From Polytrichum commune (Eukaryota > Streptophyta > Polytrichopsida > Polytrichales > Polytrichaceae), in the NCBI GenBank assembly GCA_950295325.1, contig OX485806.1, positions 36,830,001-36,894,000 of the forward strand: DNA of 64,000 bases. Reading direction: 5' to 3'. The notes below the pieces were generated by a model, which saw nothing but the letters and a program-made list of their open reading frames with translations, had not been told where the DNA came from and made no database searches. Each line of letters opens with the position of its first letter. Positions within the stretch are counted from its first letter, which is position 1. Below, in pieces: positions 34,801 to 45,129 of this stretch. The translations under genes were made by a program, and so were the position numbers.

Positions 34801-35951
34801 TTTCTCCTCTTAGCTCGTTGTATTTCTTCTGCTTGTGGGAAGCGTTGTCAATCGAGGAGAATTTGTTGATCATCTGGTATTTGAAGTCCTGCACATGAAG
34901 TAAATAACACACGTTAAAAAACTGCGAATGCAAGAGTTTGGGTCGATCGACCCAAACTATAAACCTGACGAAAAAAAGTAAACAATGTTATAGTTTGGGT
35001 CGATCGACCCAAACTATAAACTTGACGAAAAAAAGTAAACAATGCAAGAGTTTAGGTCGATCGACCCAAACATACTCACCTCCCATTTTGGGTTCTTGTC
35101 TTTAGCATTCTCCCTTTCCTTGGGAGGCCTGTCGTAAAACTCCCACACCTCCCTCGAGGCCATGATGTTCCGAATCCAGGATGCCTGGTACGCCCTCTTC
35201 TTGTTCCCAATGTTGAAGAAGCGTGAGATGTCGGTTAGTACGGTCTCGTTGTCAGACCAAACCACCAATGCCTTCCACACCTTTAGCTTCTCCTTTTGGT
35301 TGTTGGGGTCGTCCCACTCGGTCATCAGTTGAATTTTTTTAGAGGCCTCCACACTGTGTTGGCCGTCAATCAGCCAGAAGTCCCCTTTGCATATTGTCGG
35401 CCACATTTCAGGCGTCGGCATTTTCTTCAGCCCTTGGGGCATGACAACAATTGTCTGCCTGTCGTCTTTGAATTGACCTCCCAAGATCTGAGCGACCATC
35501 CAGTCGACGTAGGCGTCCTCCTTGGCTCGGACACACTTCTCAGGTGGCGCAAGGTGGCACTGTGCAATGTTCACCTCGAACTTGAAATCCCTGCCCATGA
35601 AGAAGCAATGCAGGCACTTCGTCTCGAAGTTATCATTGATTTTCTGTATCTCGCATGCATCCACCTCTTGGCCAGGTTTCGGCATCCGCAGCTCCGGGGA
35701 AACTGGCTCGGTAGTCATAACGGAGGATTCTCTCGCCCTCTTCGACGGGGTTGTCTGCCGGCTTCCAGACGGGGTCGTCTGCCGGCTTCCGGACGGTGTG
35801 GGCGTCTCGCTGTCAGCCGGCGTTCCTGTAGTGCTAGGCCGTCTGGAGTCTGCAGGGACCGGACACGGTATCCTCACAGTTTGGGGTCTGGACGACCCTG
35901 CGCCTTCTTCCGCCGTTGCCTTACGTCTCACAGGCTTCTGCGTTTTGCTTT
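31862..35951 (-). CDS. ParB/Srx-like domain fused to amino-methyltransferase-like domain
   Basis: Three exons join in phase 0: A (to 35,080; donor GAG/GTGAGTATG), B (34,888-33,557; acceptor TGTGCAG, donor ATG/GTAAGC), C (33,346-31,874, or to the stop at 31,862; acceptor TTGTGCAG). Exon A has a Ser/Thr/Pro repeat (TPSGSRQT), then a ParB/sulfiredoxin-like domain with IVVMPQGL and the signature FWLIDGQHSVEASKKIQ (DGQHS at 35,353-35,367). Exons B and C form a DNA amino-methyltransferase fold in permuted order: motif I NVFGGSKPVFAAM (FGGS at 33,578-33,589) near the end, followed by SGLNIYSYVEDADVQFYR, the usual acidic turn. The catalytic DPPY is not present; TPFY at 34,031-34,042 lies where it is expected, so activity is doubtful. 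Exon C continues into acidic and Gln/Pro-rich tails. ParB-methylase fusions are known from bacteria and phages. Confidence 0.7.
33430..33530. repeat. Three palindromes in intron B-C
   Basis: Three copies of the GTTTGGGTCG / CGACCCAAAC palindrome (centres AG and CT) at a spacing of about 35-40 bp, separated by (T)ATGCCCATA. Confidence 0.9.
34935..35070. repeat. Three palindromes in intron A-B
   Basis: Three copies (centre AT) at about 58-bp spacing, with the spacer TATAAACCTGACGAAAAAAAGT repeated. One copy has TTTAGG in place of TTTGGG. Confidence 0.9.
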
Positions 35952-36428
35952 ACTTTGCAGCGCCTTGTTGAGGACCGTGATGGCCTGTTTCAATTTTGTA
36001 AACCTACTTGCAACCTTTGTGTTGGTTACATTGCCATCTATGAAAATTGTCTCCGGTTTAATTGTTTCAGGCTCCACGCATGACTCCTTGGCATATATGG
36101 TGTCGAATGACTCGGAGAACTGGTGCATGAACATGTGGGCGTTCTGCACGGCGGAGTTCTCCAGAATTACGTCCACGTAATCCCCGAGGGCTTGGACGGA
36201 CGCAACCTCCCATCCTGTCAACGTTGTCCAAGTGTGGTTCTCGTGGGTCCCTACTTTTACCACGAACAAGAGCTTGAACTGGGAGCCCTTGACAACCTGA
36301 ACTGACCACGCAAGAACGAGCCCATCCTTGGGCACGTATGAGTCGTCCTGGGGAGTTTCATACTCCTGCCATAGTGCGTCTGGCGCGAGCATAAAAAACC
36401 TTTCTCCAGGTCTCTTCTTTGGGGCCAT
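35931..36428 (-). CDS. N-terminal cargo exon or gene, unknown function
   Basis: ATG at 36,428 is preceded by TTTCAG, so it may be either a start or the beginning of an internal exon. The 166-residue product begins MAPKKRPGERFFMLAPDALW and contains VVKGSQFKLLFVVKVG and TFIDGNVTNTKVASRFTKLK; it ends with a basic run AKRRS. No family recognised. It overlaps the start region of the ParB/methyltransferase frame: that frame continues KPVRRKATAEEG in another phase about 20 bases later, so either a splice (donor CCT/GTGAGA), a 1-base frameshift, or a separate gene is possible. Confidence 0.5.
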
Positions 36429-36450
36429 CTGAAAGTCCAAAATGCAAACT

Positions 36451-37077
36451 ATTAGTTTCGGTCGATCGACCTAAAGTAGTCCACAATGCATTTAGCATTT
36501 GATGGAATGGAACAGATGTATTTTATTGACCATCCCGAATTCAAGGTTTGGGTCGATCGACCGAAACCTTGACCACTTGGTGGCTCGTATTCTTTAAATG
36601 TGGAGGCTACAGTGTTTGGGTCGAGCGACCCAAACATTTCATTAATTTTAGAGCCGATTTCAAGTGTTTCAGTAGATTTGAAATTGGGGTTTGGGTCGAG
36701 CGACCCGGACATGAGGGTCTGGGGTTTGGGTCGATCGACCCAAACATGACGCTCTGTGGTTTGGGTCGCTCGACCCAAACATTTTATTAATTCTCAATCT
36801 GGTTTCAAGTGTTTTTTTTATATTTTGAATTGGGGTTTGGGTCGGGCGACCCAAACATTGCAGCCTCATGTTTGGGTCGATCGACCCAAACATGAAGCTC
36901 TGTGGTTTGGGTCGCTCGACCCAAACATTTTATTAATTCTCAATCTGGTTTCAAGTGTTTTTTTATATTTTGAATTGGGGTTTGGGTCGAGCGACCCAAA
37001 CATTTAATCAATTTTCAAGGTGATTTTAAATGTTTCGTTACATTTTAAATTGGGGTTTGGGTTGTCTCCCGAAACTA
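36451..37077. repeat. Promoter-proximal palindrome cluster of the cargo gene
   Basis: About eleven copies of the element-2 palindrome, centres AT, AG, CT, GG and degenerate, directly upstream of the ATG at 36,428. Some come in pairs about 34 bp apart within a repeated ~145-bp block containing TTATTAATTCTCAATCTGG and GTTTCAAGTG. The cluster is upstream of the minus-strand gene set, mirroring the array upstream of the transposase. Confidence 0.9.
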
Positions 37078-37111
37078 CTCAGTTTCCAGAGGCATGTTTA
37101 ATGTTTAAACA

Positions 37112-37135
37112 TCATATACAATGCATTGTATATGA
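37112..37135. promoter_or_regulatory. Perfect 24-bp palindrome
   Basis: TCATATACAATG followed by its exact inverted copy, next to a shorter ATGTTTAA/TTAAACAT palindrome. Unlike the 22-bp family it has no CG core. It may be an operator or cruciform site in the upstream region of the cargo gene; function unknown. Confidence 0.6.
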
Positions 37136-38035
37136 AACATGACCGTAAAGGAACTGAAGCAAATTGTGTAGAGTGAAATGATATACCTTGTGTTTGAAAC
37201 TCTTGTAAGCTACTCTTACAAGCTGATTCTTATAACCAGAATCCAGAGAATCTGTGATATCACTAAAAATCAACACTCAGAAAGAAAACACTATGAATCT
37301 CACAAGCACTCTGAAACCCTCTCACAAACACCCTGATTCTTGTAAGCCTTCTGATCACTACTAATAACAACCTGAAATCACTCCACAACAACAACAAAAG
37401 TATGATGTCACTCACTGCTACCACTCTACAACAAGAAAGACGCTCAACTAATCCGCTCTGAACTCACTCAATGCGTGCACTCTGGACCAAGAAGAGAGAG
37501 TAAGCATATCATCCGAGAAGAGGAGGAAAAGCACCAGAGAGATGGAGAAGAAGAATGAGAAGGAAGAAGTGAAGAGAAAGACAATGAGGAAAGCGGCGCT
37601 TCGCTTGAAGCGGCGCGTCCAAGCGCAAAAAAAAAAAACACAAAAGAAGCGTTTGGCGCGTAGCTATGGAAAACGGCGGCGGCGTTTCCAATAGCGGCGC
37701 TTCGCGCGGAGGGAGAGGAGAGCGAGAAAGAGAGAAAGAGAGAAAGAGGAGCGGAGAGAAGGGGAGAGCCGAAGGGGTTCCCCTTCAGACAATCCTGGCC
37801 ATGCGATTTCTCGGGCCCATCAACGGCCCAGAAGCCTCGCGGGCCAAAACCCTGCCAGGTGTCCAAACCTCCTTGGTGGAGGTGGTTGCCCGCGCGGCTT
37901 TTGGTGTTGACACATGGCACCCTATGGACATTGCCTTCGGCATTGTCCTTGCCTCTAGGGGCGGGACATAGGAGGGTCGGCGCCTCTCTTGGCCGCCCGG
38001 CCCCGGCATTCTAACCCGGTATTCATTACCGGCAA
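37136..38035 (-). promoter_or_regulatory. GC-rich candidate promoter region of the cargo gene set
   Basis: Bases 37,590-38,035 are much richer in G+C and CpG (repeated GGCGC, GCGCGG, CGGCGGCG) than the AT-rich spacers on both sides, and 37,700-37,760 is a purine block that reads as a pyrimidine-rich leader on the minus strand. Open frames on both strands here are compositional, with Ser/Leu/Phe-rich products and no domain. Position upstream of all minus-strand exons suggests a promoter or 5' leader; this is inference. Confidence 0.4.
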
Positions 38036-40739
38036 TTCAAAAACATTCAAAAAGCTACATAGACTAAGGTGTTGCACAATATTTACACCATCGCCAACTC
38101 TGATTTTAATGGTGTTGAATTGAATGATCGCCCATTGGAATTGATAATTGATAACATCGTAGCCATTATTTGTTTTGGTATTTCAATAATGTAGTCGTAT
38201 GGAATCATATGAGAGTGTTACAAAATCTAAGAGGAGTAATTCATAATTATATTGCAATCTTCAAAGGCAATTACACGGTGCAATAATATAAATATGGTAA
38301 CCGTTCACATGGTTAAGGGTATTGGGTTATGTATTCTAATTTCTATGATGGTTGTTGGTAGAGGACAAAGCTCTAGACTACAATGGATACCCTAACAAGT
38401 AGCATTAGAGTGAACATTAACATATGTACTTAGAAGCTCAAATTTGAAGTACATGGGAGAAACAAAATGATAACAAATGTATCTACTTCAACCCCATGGA
38501 CTTCACTTATCATATGAAGCCATTTAAACATTCAGTTTTTTGTTCGATGATGCCTAAACCCTAAACCCTAAACACCACAAACCATAAATGAATGGCACAC
38601 ACGTCAAATGACAGGGCCTTGGTGCTTGTAGTTCTCAATACAAATGTATATTGTCATCAGAACATCCTAATTCACGAAAGAATGAACTCACAAATGTCAT
38701 TTGTGATTTATGCTTCCATTAATGACTTCCACATACGTAGGTTAATGTCACACTTGCATGCTTGAGGATGGAGCAATGTTGTGTGCACACATTACAAACA
38801 ACATATGTTCTTTTGATTAGCGCAAATTGAAAGTTGGCCAAAATATTCAACTTTGTCATGGCATCAATTCCTTGTTTTCAAAATATAAGTCCTCATGTGA
38901 GGGTCTAAATAATTGCATTAACTATTATATTTAGTGACTTTTAGTATATGAGGTTTTATAATATTGGCACCTCTTTTGTCAATATATTGTTTGAATTATA
39001 CCACAATGTTTGACTCCAAGTAGAATAAAACCCCTTAGATATAACCTTACATATTGTCATAGGGATATTGGTAATTAGTGTATGCATTCATATTTAGTGT
39101 ATCAAACTCTATATATCCAATATAGTTTTATCTAGTCAATGAAAGTGTTGTAGTGTCACTACAATGAATATGATAATTACACTCAATATGATAGTTAGTG
39201 TTTGATACACTTAATAAGAACGTTTAAAATAGATGTTGTTTGTATATGGGGGCATCAGTGAACCACTACTAAATTTTGGTGTTTAGGGTTTAGGGTTTAG
39301 GGTTTAGGGGATAGGGTTATAACATATTAATCTATCCAATGTCAATGTATAACATTGTCTTACTCGTGAGAAGAGTCTTATAGGAAGGTTATAGTGAAGA
39401 CGATATTGTGTTTATTTGAGACGTTTAAACGCGATATATTGATTGGTCTTGTGTTTATTCAAATAACATGAAATATTGTGGATGTTAATAGGGGTTAGGG
39501 GTCCAACTTTGGATGTTTCGCTTACTTTAGGGAATCACATATTAGTCGCTAATAAACCATCGTTCATGATGTATTTAATATATGGAATGTGATGTAAAAG
39601 TAAATCGGAGAAGCACATTATCATGTTGTTATTCATTGTTCTCTCCACGTGTATTAGATAATGGAGGAAGATATAACAGATATTGTTTGCATAATATGAA
39701 GAAGAGTCTAATCGGAAGGTTATAGTAAATACAATCTTGATCATGTTAATATGTTATATGGGACGTTTAAACATGATATCCTAATTGGTTTTGTATTTAG
39801 TCAATGCGTATTTCATGTTGTGGATGTTATAAGGGTTTAGGGTCCAATCTTCGATGTTTTGCTCTCACACATTAGTAAACTTGAAGTGAACTTGAGGATG
39901 GATTCAAGTAACATTAAAAGATTGAACTAAAAAGGGACATTGGTAGTTAGTATCCCCTTAACAACGTCCACATACGTTCGTCATTGCCACTCTTGCATGC
40001 GAGATAATAGAGCAAGGTTCTAGGGTTTAGGGTTTAGGGGGGACAAATAAATAATTCTATTCATCATGACAATGGCCTCAAGCTTTGGAAACTCTCTCAT
40101 AATTGCAGCCTCCAAATGGCCCAAACCCCACCTAAATAGGTTTACACTTGAAAGCATTGAATGGAGTTGTGTTTGGGTCTACATATTGGTTAAAATATAC
40201 CTTGATGATACTTGAAAAAATTAATGTGGCCGCCACCCTTCCTCCCAACGGCGTATGTCATATCCACACAAGACAAAAAAAAAATAGATTAAATATCATA
40301 GACTAAGTCATATGACGGCTGGGGTATGAGAGGGGCATTGATAGATGTGCATTTTCTACTATAAACAGAAAACGGGGAATTATGTCAGGAGGTTTGAAAA
40401 AACCTCTACAGGAGAACAAGGCGGGAAAGGCATCCAATGAGGAAGTCGGAGAAACGGAGGTGGATAGTATAAAGGGACGCACCCCCCAAAACTCTGTCCT
40501 TTTTTGCTCTTCTCCCACTCTTGAATTCGTAGAGAGAACTCTTAGTCGGAGCTATACTTCAAGGTTCGTGCATGCTGCCGTTCATTAGCACTTATCCACA
40601 GCATGCAAGTTCATGAGCACCTATCCACAGCATGGAAGCCCACCGGGAACTTTACAATGAGCTCAAAATCATATGGGATTTCGGATTATCCGTCGCATTA
40701 TCCGCCGGATTTTGAGGATTTTAGTGTGACTCTTATCAG
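38036..40739. other. AT-rich spacer of element 2 with telomere-like motifs
   Basis: No gene recognised. It contains degenerate TTTAGGG-type runs at about 38,556-38,574 (CCCTAAA sense), 39,282-39,309 (four units) and 40,021-40,040. Two diverged direct repeats about 335-342 bp apart start near 39,381 and 39,712, each with GGAAGGTTATAG, ACGTTTAAAC and TTGTGGATGTTA. Blocks around 38,710 and 39,970 are also related (CCACATACGT, CTTGCATGC). Confidence 0.6.
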
Positions 40740-41414
40740 GTTTGGGTCGGTCGACCCAAACCCCTCCGCTAGTGTGGGTGGGTTTCAGCCTGACCCTTAC
40801 ACAGGTTTGGGTTGGTCGACCGAAACCCCTCCACTCGTGTGGGAGGGTTTCAGCCTGACCCTTACCAGGTTTGGGTCGGTCGACCGAAACCCATCCACTA
40901 GTGTGGGTGGGTTTCAGCCTGACCCTTACCAGGTTTGGGTCGGTCGACCGAAACCCCTCACCTAGTGTGGGCGGGTCTCAGCCTGACCCTTACCAGGTTT
41001 GGGTCGGTCGACCGAAACCCCTCCACTAGTGTGGGCGGGTTTCAGCCTGACCCTTACCAGGTTTGGGTCGGTCGACCCAAACCCCTCCACTAGTGTGGGA
41101 GGGTTTCAACATGACCCTTACCAGGTTTGGGTCGGTCGACCCAAACCCCTCCACTAGTGTGGTAGGGTTTCAACCTGACCCTTACCAGGTTTGGGTCGGT
41201 CGACCCAAACCCCTCCACTAGTGTGGGCGGGTTCAGCCTGACCGTGATCAGGTTTGGGTCGGTCGACCCAAACCCCTCGACCAGTGTGGGCAAGCTTGAC
41301 CAAAACCCCTCGACCCCTTGACATACAATGTTTGGGCCGACCGACCCAAACCCCAACCCCATCTTGGCCGGCTGGAGGTTGACCATGAGAAGGTTTGGGT
41401 CGGTCGACCCAAAC
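40740..41414. repeat. 64-bp-period palindrome array upstream of the transposase
   Basis: Eleven 22-bp palindromes (GTTTGGGTCG, usually GT, then CGACCCAAAC or CGACCGAAAC) start at 40,740, 40,805, 40,869, 40,933, 40,997, 41,061, 41,125, 41,189, 41,252, 41,330 and 41,393. The middle block has an exact 64-bp period with spacer CCTCCACTAGTGTGGG plus TTTCAGCCTGACCCTTACCAG. The array ends 190 bp before the transposase ATG. Spacing near six helical turns puts the sites on one face of DNA, consistent with cooperative protein binding; this is inference. Confidence 0.95.
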
Positions 41415-41603
41415 CCCCTCCCAAATTTTTTTTTGGAACTTGCGCAAAGTATTGGGAGTTCACATTGTAGTTGTGTTGCAAATGTCTTTATCCTCGGTGT
41501 CCCCATTTATCATGATGTCTTGCATTTTTCGATATTTGATTGTTTTGAACCCTTACATGGTGTGCATGTTTGTTGATGTTTCATGTGCATGTGTGTAGGC
41601 GAA

Positions 41604-44600
41604 ATGGAGGGAGTTGGTGGAAGAGGGGAGGCCTTCTCTGAAGACATGGGCAACTCCCATTCTTCGTCTGGGGATGACCTAGACATTGTCGGGGAGGATA
41701 GTTTTGGTGACAGTGCAGATGAAGGTCATTTGGGGAGTCCTTCGCCATCTGCCCCTTCTTGCCCCACTGTGGAATGTGCTAGGCTTTCACGAGCTTCATG
41801 GGTGAATTTGGATGTGGTACTTGTTAATGACAGTGGAGTTGCTGTGGCGGAGGGTATTTGTCGTAACACACATCCACAAGATTGCATTGATGAAAACCCC
41901 CTTGGCACCGAGGACGTTGGAGTTGTTATATTGGAATCACTCGTACATTCCGAAGTCAATCCAACTCATAGGTTCTCGTTGCGAAGGTGGCCGTTGAGGA
42001 ATGTGACAATTGATGGGGTTAATTTGCATGAGCATGAGCGACGACACATCCAAATCCAACAGGAGCTCCAAGCAAACATTTGGCCACGCAAAGGCCTACG
42101 GAAGTACGATACATTGGCACGTCCTACTCCGTCTGCAAATGAGTGTAAACGTCAAAGGTTGCTCTGTGAGGAGTCTATTAGAGAAGTTGCCACAAAGGAT
42201 TGTTGTGTACATCGTTGTTGCCAATTGTTCCCAAGGGATAAATTAAAGGCCATCCGCGAGGAAATGTGGCTTGGAGATTTCCGTCTAAGATCCACCAAAA
42301 AGCTTGATGTCCATAGGGCGATACATGTGAACGGAGCGGGTCGCAAGGTCATCACCCTTGAGAGCATAGACGTGTGTTGTACGGCATGGTACACCATTCA
42401 CGGTGTGTCGAAAGCGGAATTTTATAGACAAGCCGCGTATGCCAAGGAAGGATGCCGGTCCCGTCATCATGGGAATACGGGCTTAAAGAAACCAAGGGAA
42501 GCAACAACCACTCTGGCAACCATCATTGTCCCCCTTGCCGATGCAATGCCGCACAAAACACGCACACTCTCAACCGGTGAAAAGGTTGTGGAGAAGGTTC
42601 TTCCTACAGGCACGAAATGGAAAGACATATTGTTGGACGTAAACGCAGTTGGCGAGAAGGCTGGGTTGGATCCTATTTCGTTGTTGAAACTGAGTGCAAT
42701 AAAAAAATCTCACTTTAGCGAATACATCACAAAAAGATGAGGCGACAAATTTGCCCGTTGTTCCAAATGCGAGAAGTTGAAACGCCTTCGAGATGAACAC
42801 ACGATGGGGACAGAGTCCTATGCCGCACATCAAATGAACTATTTCAAGCATGTGAACATGCAAGAGGCACACCGTAATGATTACTACACAAATAGAGCTT
42901 TGTCCATCTCTAGGCCTTTGGAGGTCCTTACAATCATCCATGACAAAATGGACCATGCCAAAATAGCCTCACCATGTTTTGCAAATCGAATCAAAGCCAC
43001 GGACGGCCTTTTTAAGCTTCCTGTATCGGTTACAGGTGATCTCGATAACAATTGCATTGCATTACCTAAACACAAATTTGTGCTTTTAGGTTTGTACTTG
43101 GGGCCATAGATGTACACCATGTGAATTTTTTGGTGTTATAGTTGAATATTAAACCATTGGGTAGGCTTTGCAGGGATGATTGCACATGGACACGGTGATG
43201 TCAAGTATGCTCATTATACTATTGATTTGTATCCGGCGGATTCAAACCACACGATAGGGTCATTTGCAAAGCTTTTACGTGATTTGGAGAAACCGCCGTC
43301 CTATTCATCAAGATTGTTATTTGAAAACTCGGGATCAACACCTCTATATGAAGCGGTCTTGGATGGAAGAGATGTATGCGTGCACTCCTTGCCGGAGCCA
43401 CCAAATGAAGATGTGATAGCCAAGAATTTGCCCCCAACTCTGCGTGTCCAATTGGACAATTGTGCGAAGGACAATAAAAGTAGATATGTTTTTGCATATT
43501 GGTCGTTGTTGGTTGCGAAAGGCATTTTCAAGGAGGTTTTTGTGTCCTTTCTATTGGTAGGCCACACACACGACGATATCGATGCATCTTTTGGGCGGTG
43601 GAGCATGAAGTTGCGCGAGGAAGATTTTCCAACAATCCCATTGTTGATGAAGTCGTACATGGATTTGGAGAACATTCCCGTCATCCCCCATATGATCGAG
43701 GAGGTTCCAGACTTCAAGGCATTTATAGAACCGTATATTCGAAGCGGAGCTCACCGATTGATCGGACATACGAAGACACAACAATTTCGGTTCTACGTGC
43801 GTGACGATGGTGCCCCCGCCATGCAATACAAGTTGTTGTGCACGTCACAAGACTGGAGCCCGCCGGAGGGTCTCCTTGTATGGCGTGTTGATGGGGAGGG
43901 AAGGACGATGTTGCCTGACGGAGAGCCTAAGCCTTGCAAACCAATACCCATGAAGAATTTGGAGGACATTTGTAAAGGCATATCAGGCTTCATATAATAT
44001 TGGGAGAGTTTGAGGGTAGCGGATGTTGGTGGATCGTGTTGGCTTCGTTACGGAAGTTGGATACAATATTGGACACGTGTTCGTGGCGCTTTGGCAAACC
44101 TTCATCAAGATACACCCCTTACTTTAAGGCATGGGTTTTGGCCACAAACACGTGTCAATGTACAAGCTTCGGAGGCTAGTCTTTTGGGAAATGGAGAGGT
44201 TCGAGAGGAGTTTGATGTGGACGACCATTACGTGGGGCCTGCTAGTAGTCGTCCGCCACCATCTTTCCGCATTGCAGTGGATTGCCATGAAGGTTATATG
44301 CTCATTTTGCGTCTTGGAGATGAGACATATGCAAAGCCAGTGTGGGTGGCAAGAGCTTTGTCCAATCCAAATTTTGTAACTTCCAGCCCTCATTTTCGAC
44401 AAATACAAGTAGAGTACTACCGACCGACAGCACGGAATGAAGATGTTGTTCGGCATTATACAGGCTGGGATACAAACCAACACTTTCGGTGGAAGGTGGA
44501 TTCTGAGCACGGTCCATCTTGGGTAGATACAGATTCCATATTCATAGCATGGAAACCACGGAAAAATCATAGTGGATCAGTGTCCATCCCTCAAAAGTAC

Positions 44601-44660
44601 ATAACTTTTGCAAAAGACAACCTTGCTCGGATCGTAGAAGAAGCAACCCACGTTGAATGA
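41604..44660 (+). pseudogene. DUF7869-like transposase gene of element 2
   Basis: ATG at 41,604 follows an acceptor-like GTGTGTAG, so an upstream leader exon is possible. The N-terminal third is acidic. Then come CCVHRCCQLFPRDKL, CCTAWYTIHGVSKAEFYRQA, HHGNTGLKKPR, a Cys pair (CSKCEKLKRLRDEH), QLDNCAKDNKSRYVFAYWSL and FLLVGHTHDDIDASFGRWSM (GHTHDDID at 43,560-43,583). The spaced Asp residues fit a DUF7869-type, RNase-H-like transposase; the family name is from memory of its motifs. An 84-bp intron (43,090-43,173; TTTAG/GTTTGT to TTTGCAG) joins in frame. In-frame TGA at 42,738 and TAA at 43,995 interrupt the gene; the frame resumes immediately after both. C-terminal 220 residues are unassigned. 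Confidence 0.75.
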
Positions 44661-45129
44661 GAAGTTGGTAGGATTGTATTAGCATGATTATAGTGTAATA
44701 TGTAATTCGACGAATATATATTGCTCATATGTGTGCTCCTCAAACTTGGGGCAAAGTTTGGGTAGAACTTGCGAATGCTATATTGTTTGGGGTTGGATCA
44801 ATATCCATTTACTATATTTCAATACAATTGTGAAGTTCATTTTTTTATTAAGTTTGGGACTAAATTTTCCATTGAAGAAATATGCATTTATTGCATGCAC
44901 TTTGTATGTTGCAATGTCTATATTTTATTGACCATGCTAATAATAGAAATCGTTTTATATGTTTCTTGGGTAAAACTAGTTTGGAGTGCTCTACCCAAAG
45001 TGTTTTTGTTGATGAAGTTGGTGTTGAGTGCTCTACCATATGTGTTTATGTCCACACATAATAGATTTGGGATATTAGAACATATAATATATTTGAGATT
45101 GTTCGCAATATAGTTTCGGAACACGGAAT
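44661..45129. other. Right subterminal spacer of element 2
   Basis: AT-rich 3' flank of the transposase with a twofold AGTGCTCTACC.(A/T) motif at about 44,983 and 45,029. No gene seen. Confidence 0.5.

Noticed and set aside
37468-37971. Frames of 100-150 codons on both strands
   Set aside because: GC-rich and purine-rich block with mirrored open frames and no domain; better explained as promoter or leader composition.
39282-39309. Chromosome end or true telomere
   Set aside because: Only about four TTTAGGG units, embedded within a bounded transposon.
40740-41414. CRISPR array
   Set aside because: Spacers are repeats of one another, the palindrome itself is the regular part, and the context is a eukaryotic transposon.
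40603-41506. Frames on both strands with repeated FGSVDPN or GRPTQT peptides
   Set aside because: Products of the 64-bp palindrome array, open on both strands because the repeat lacks stops.
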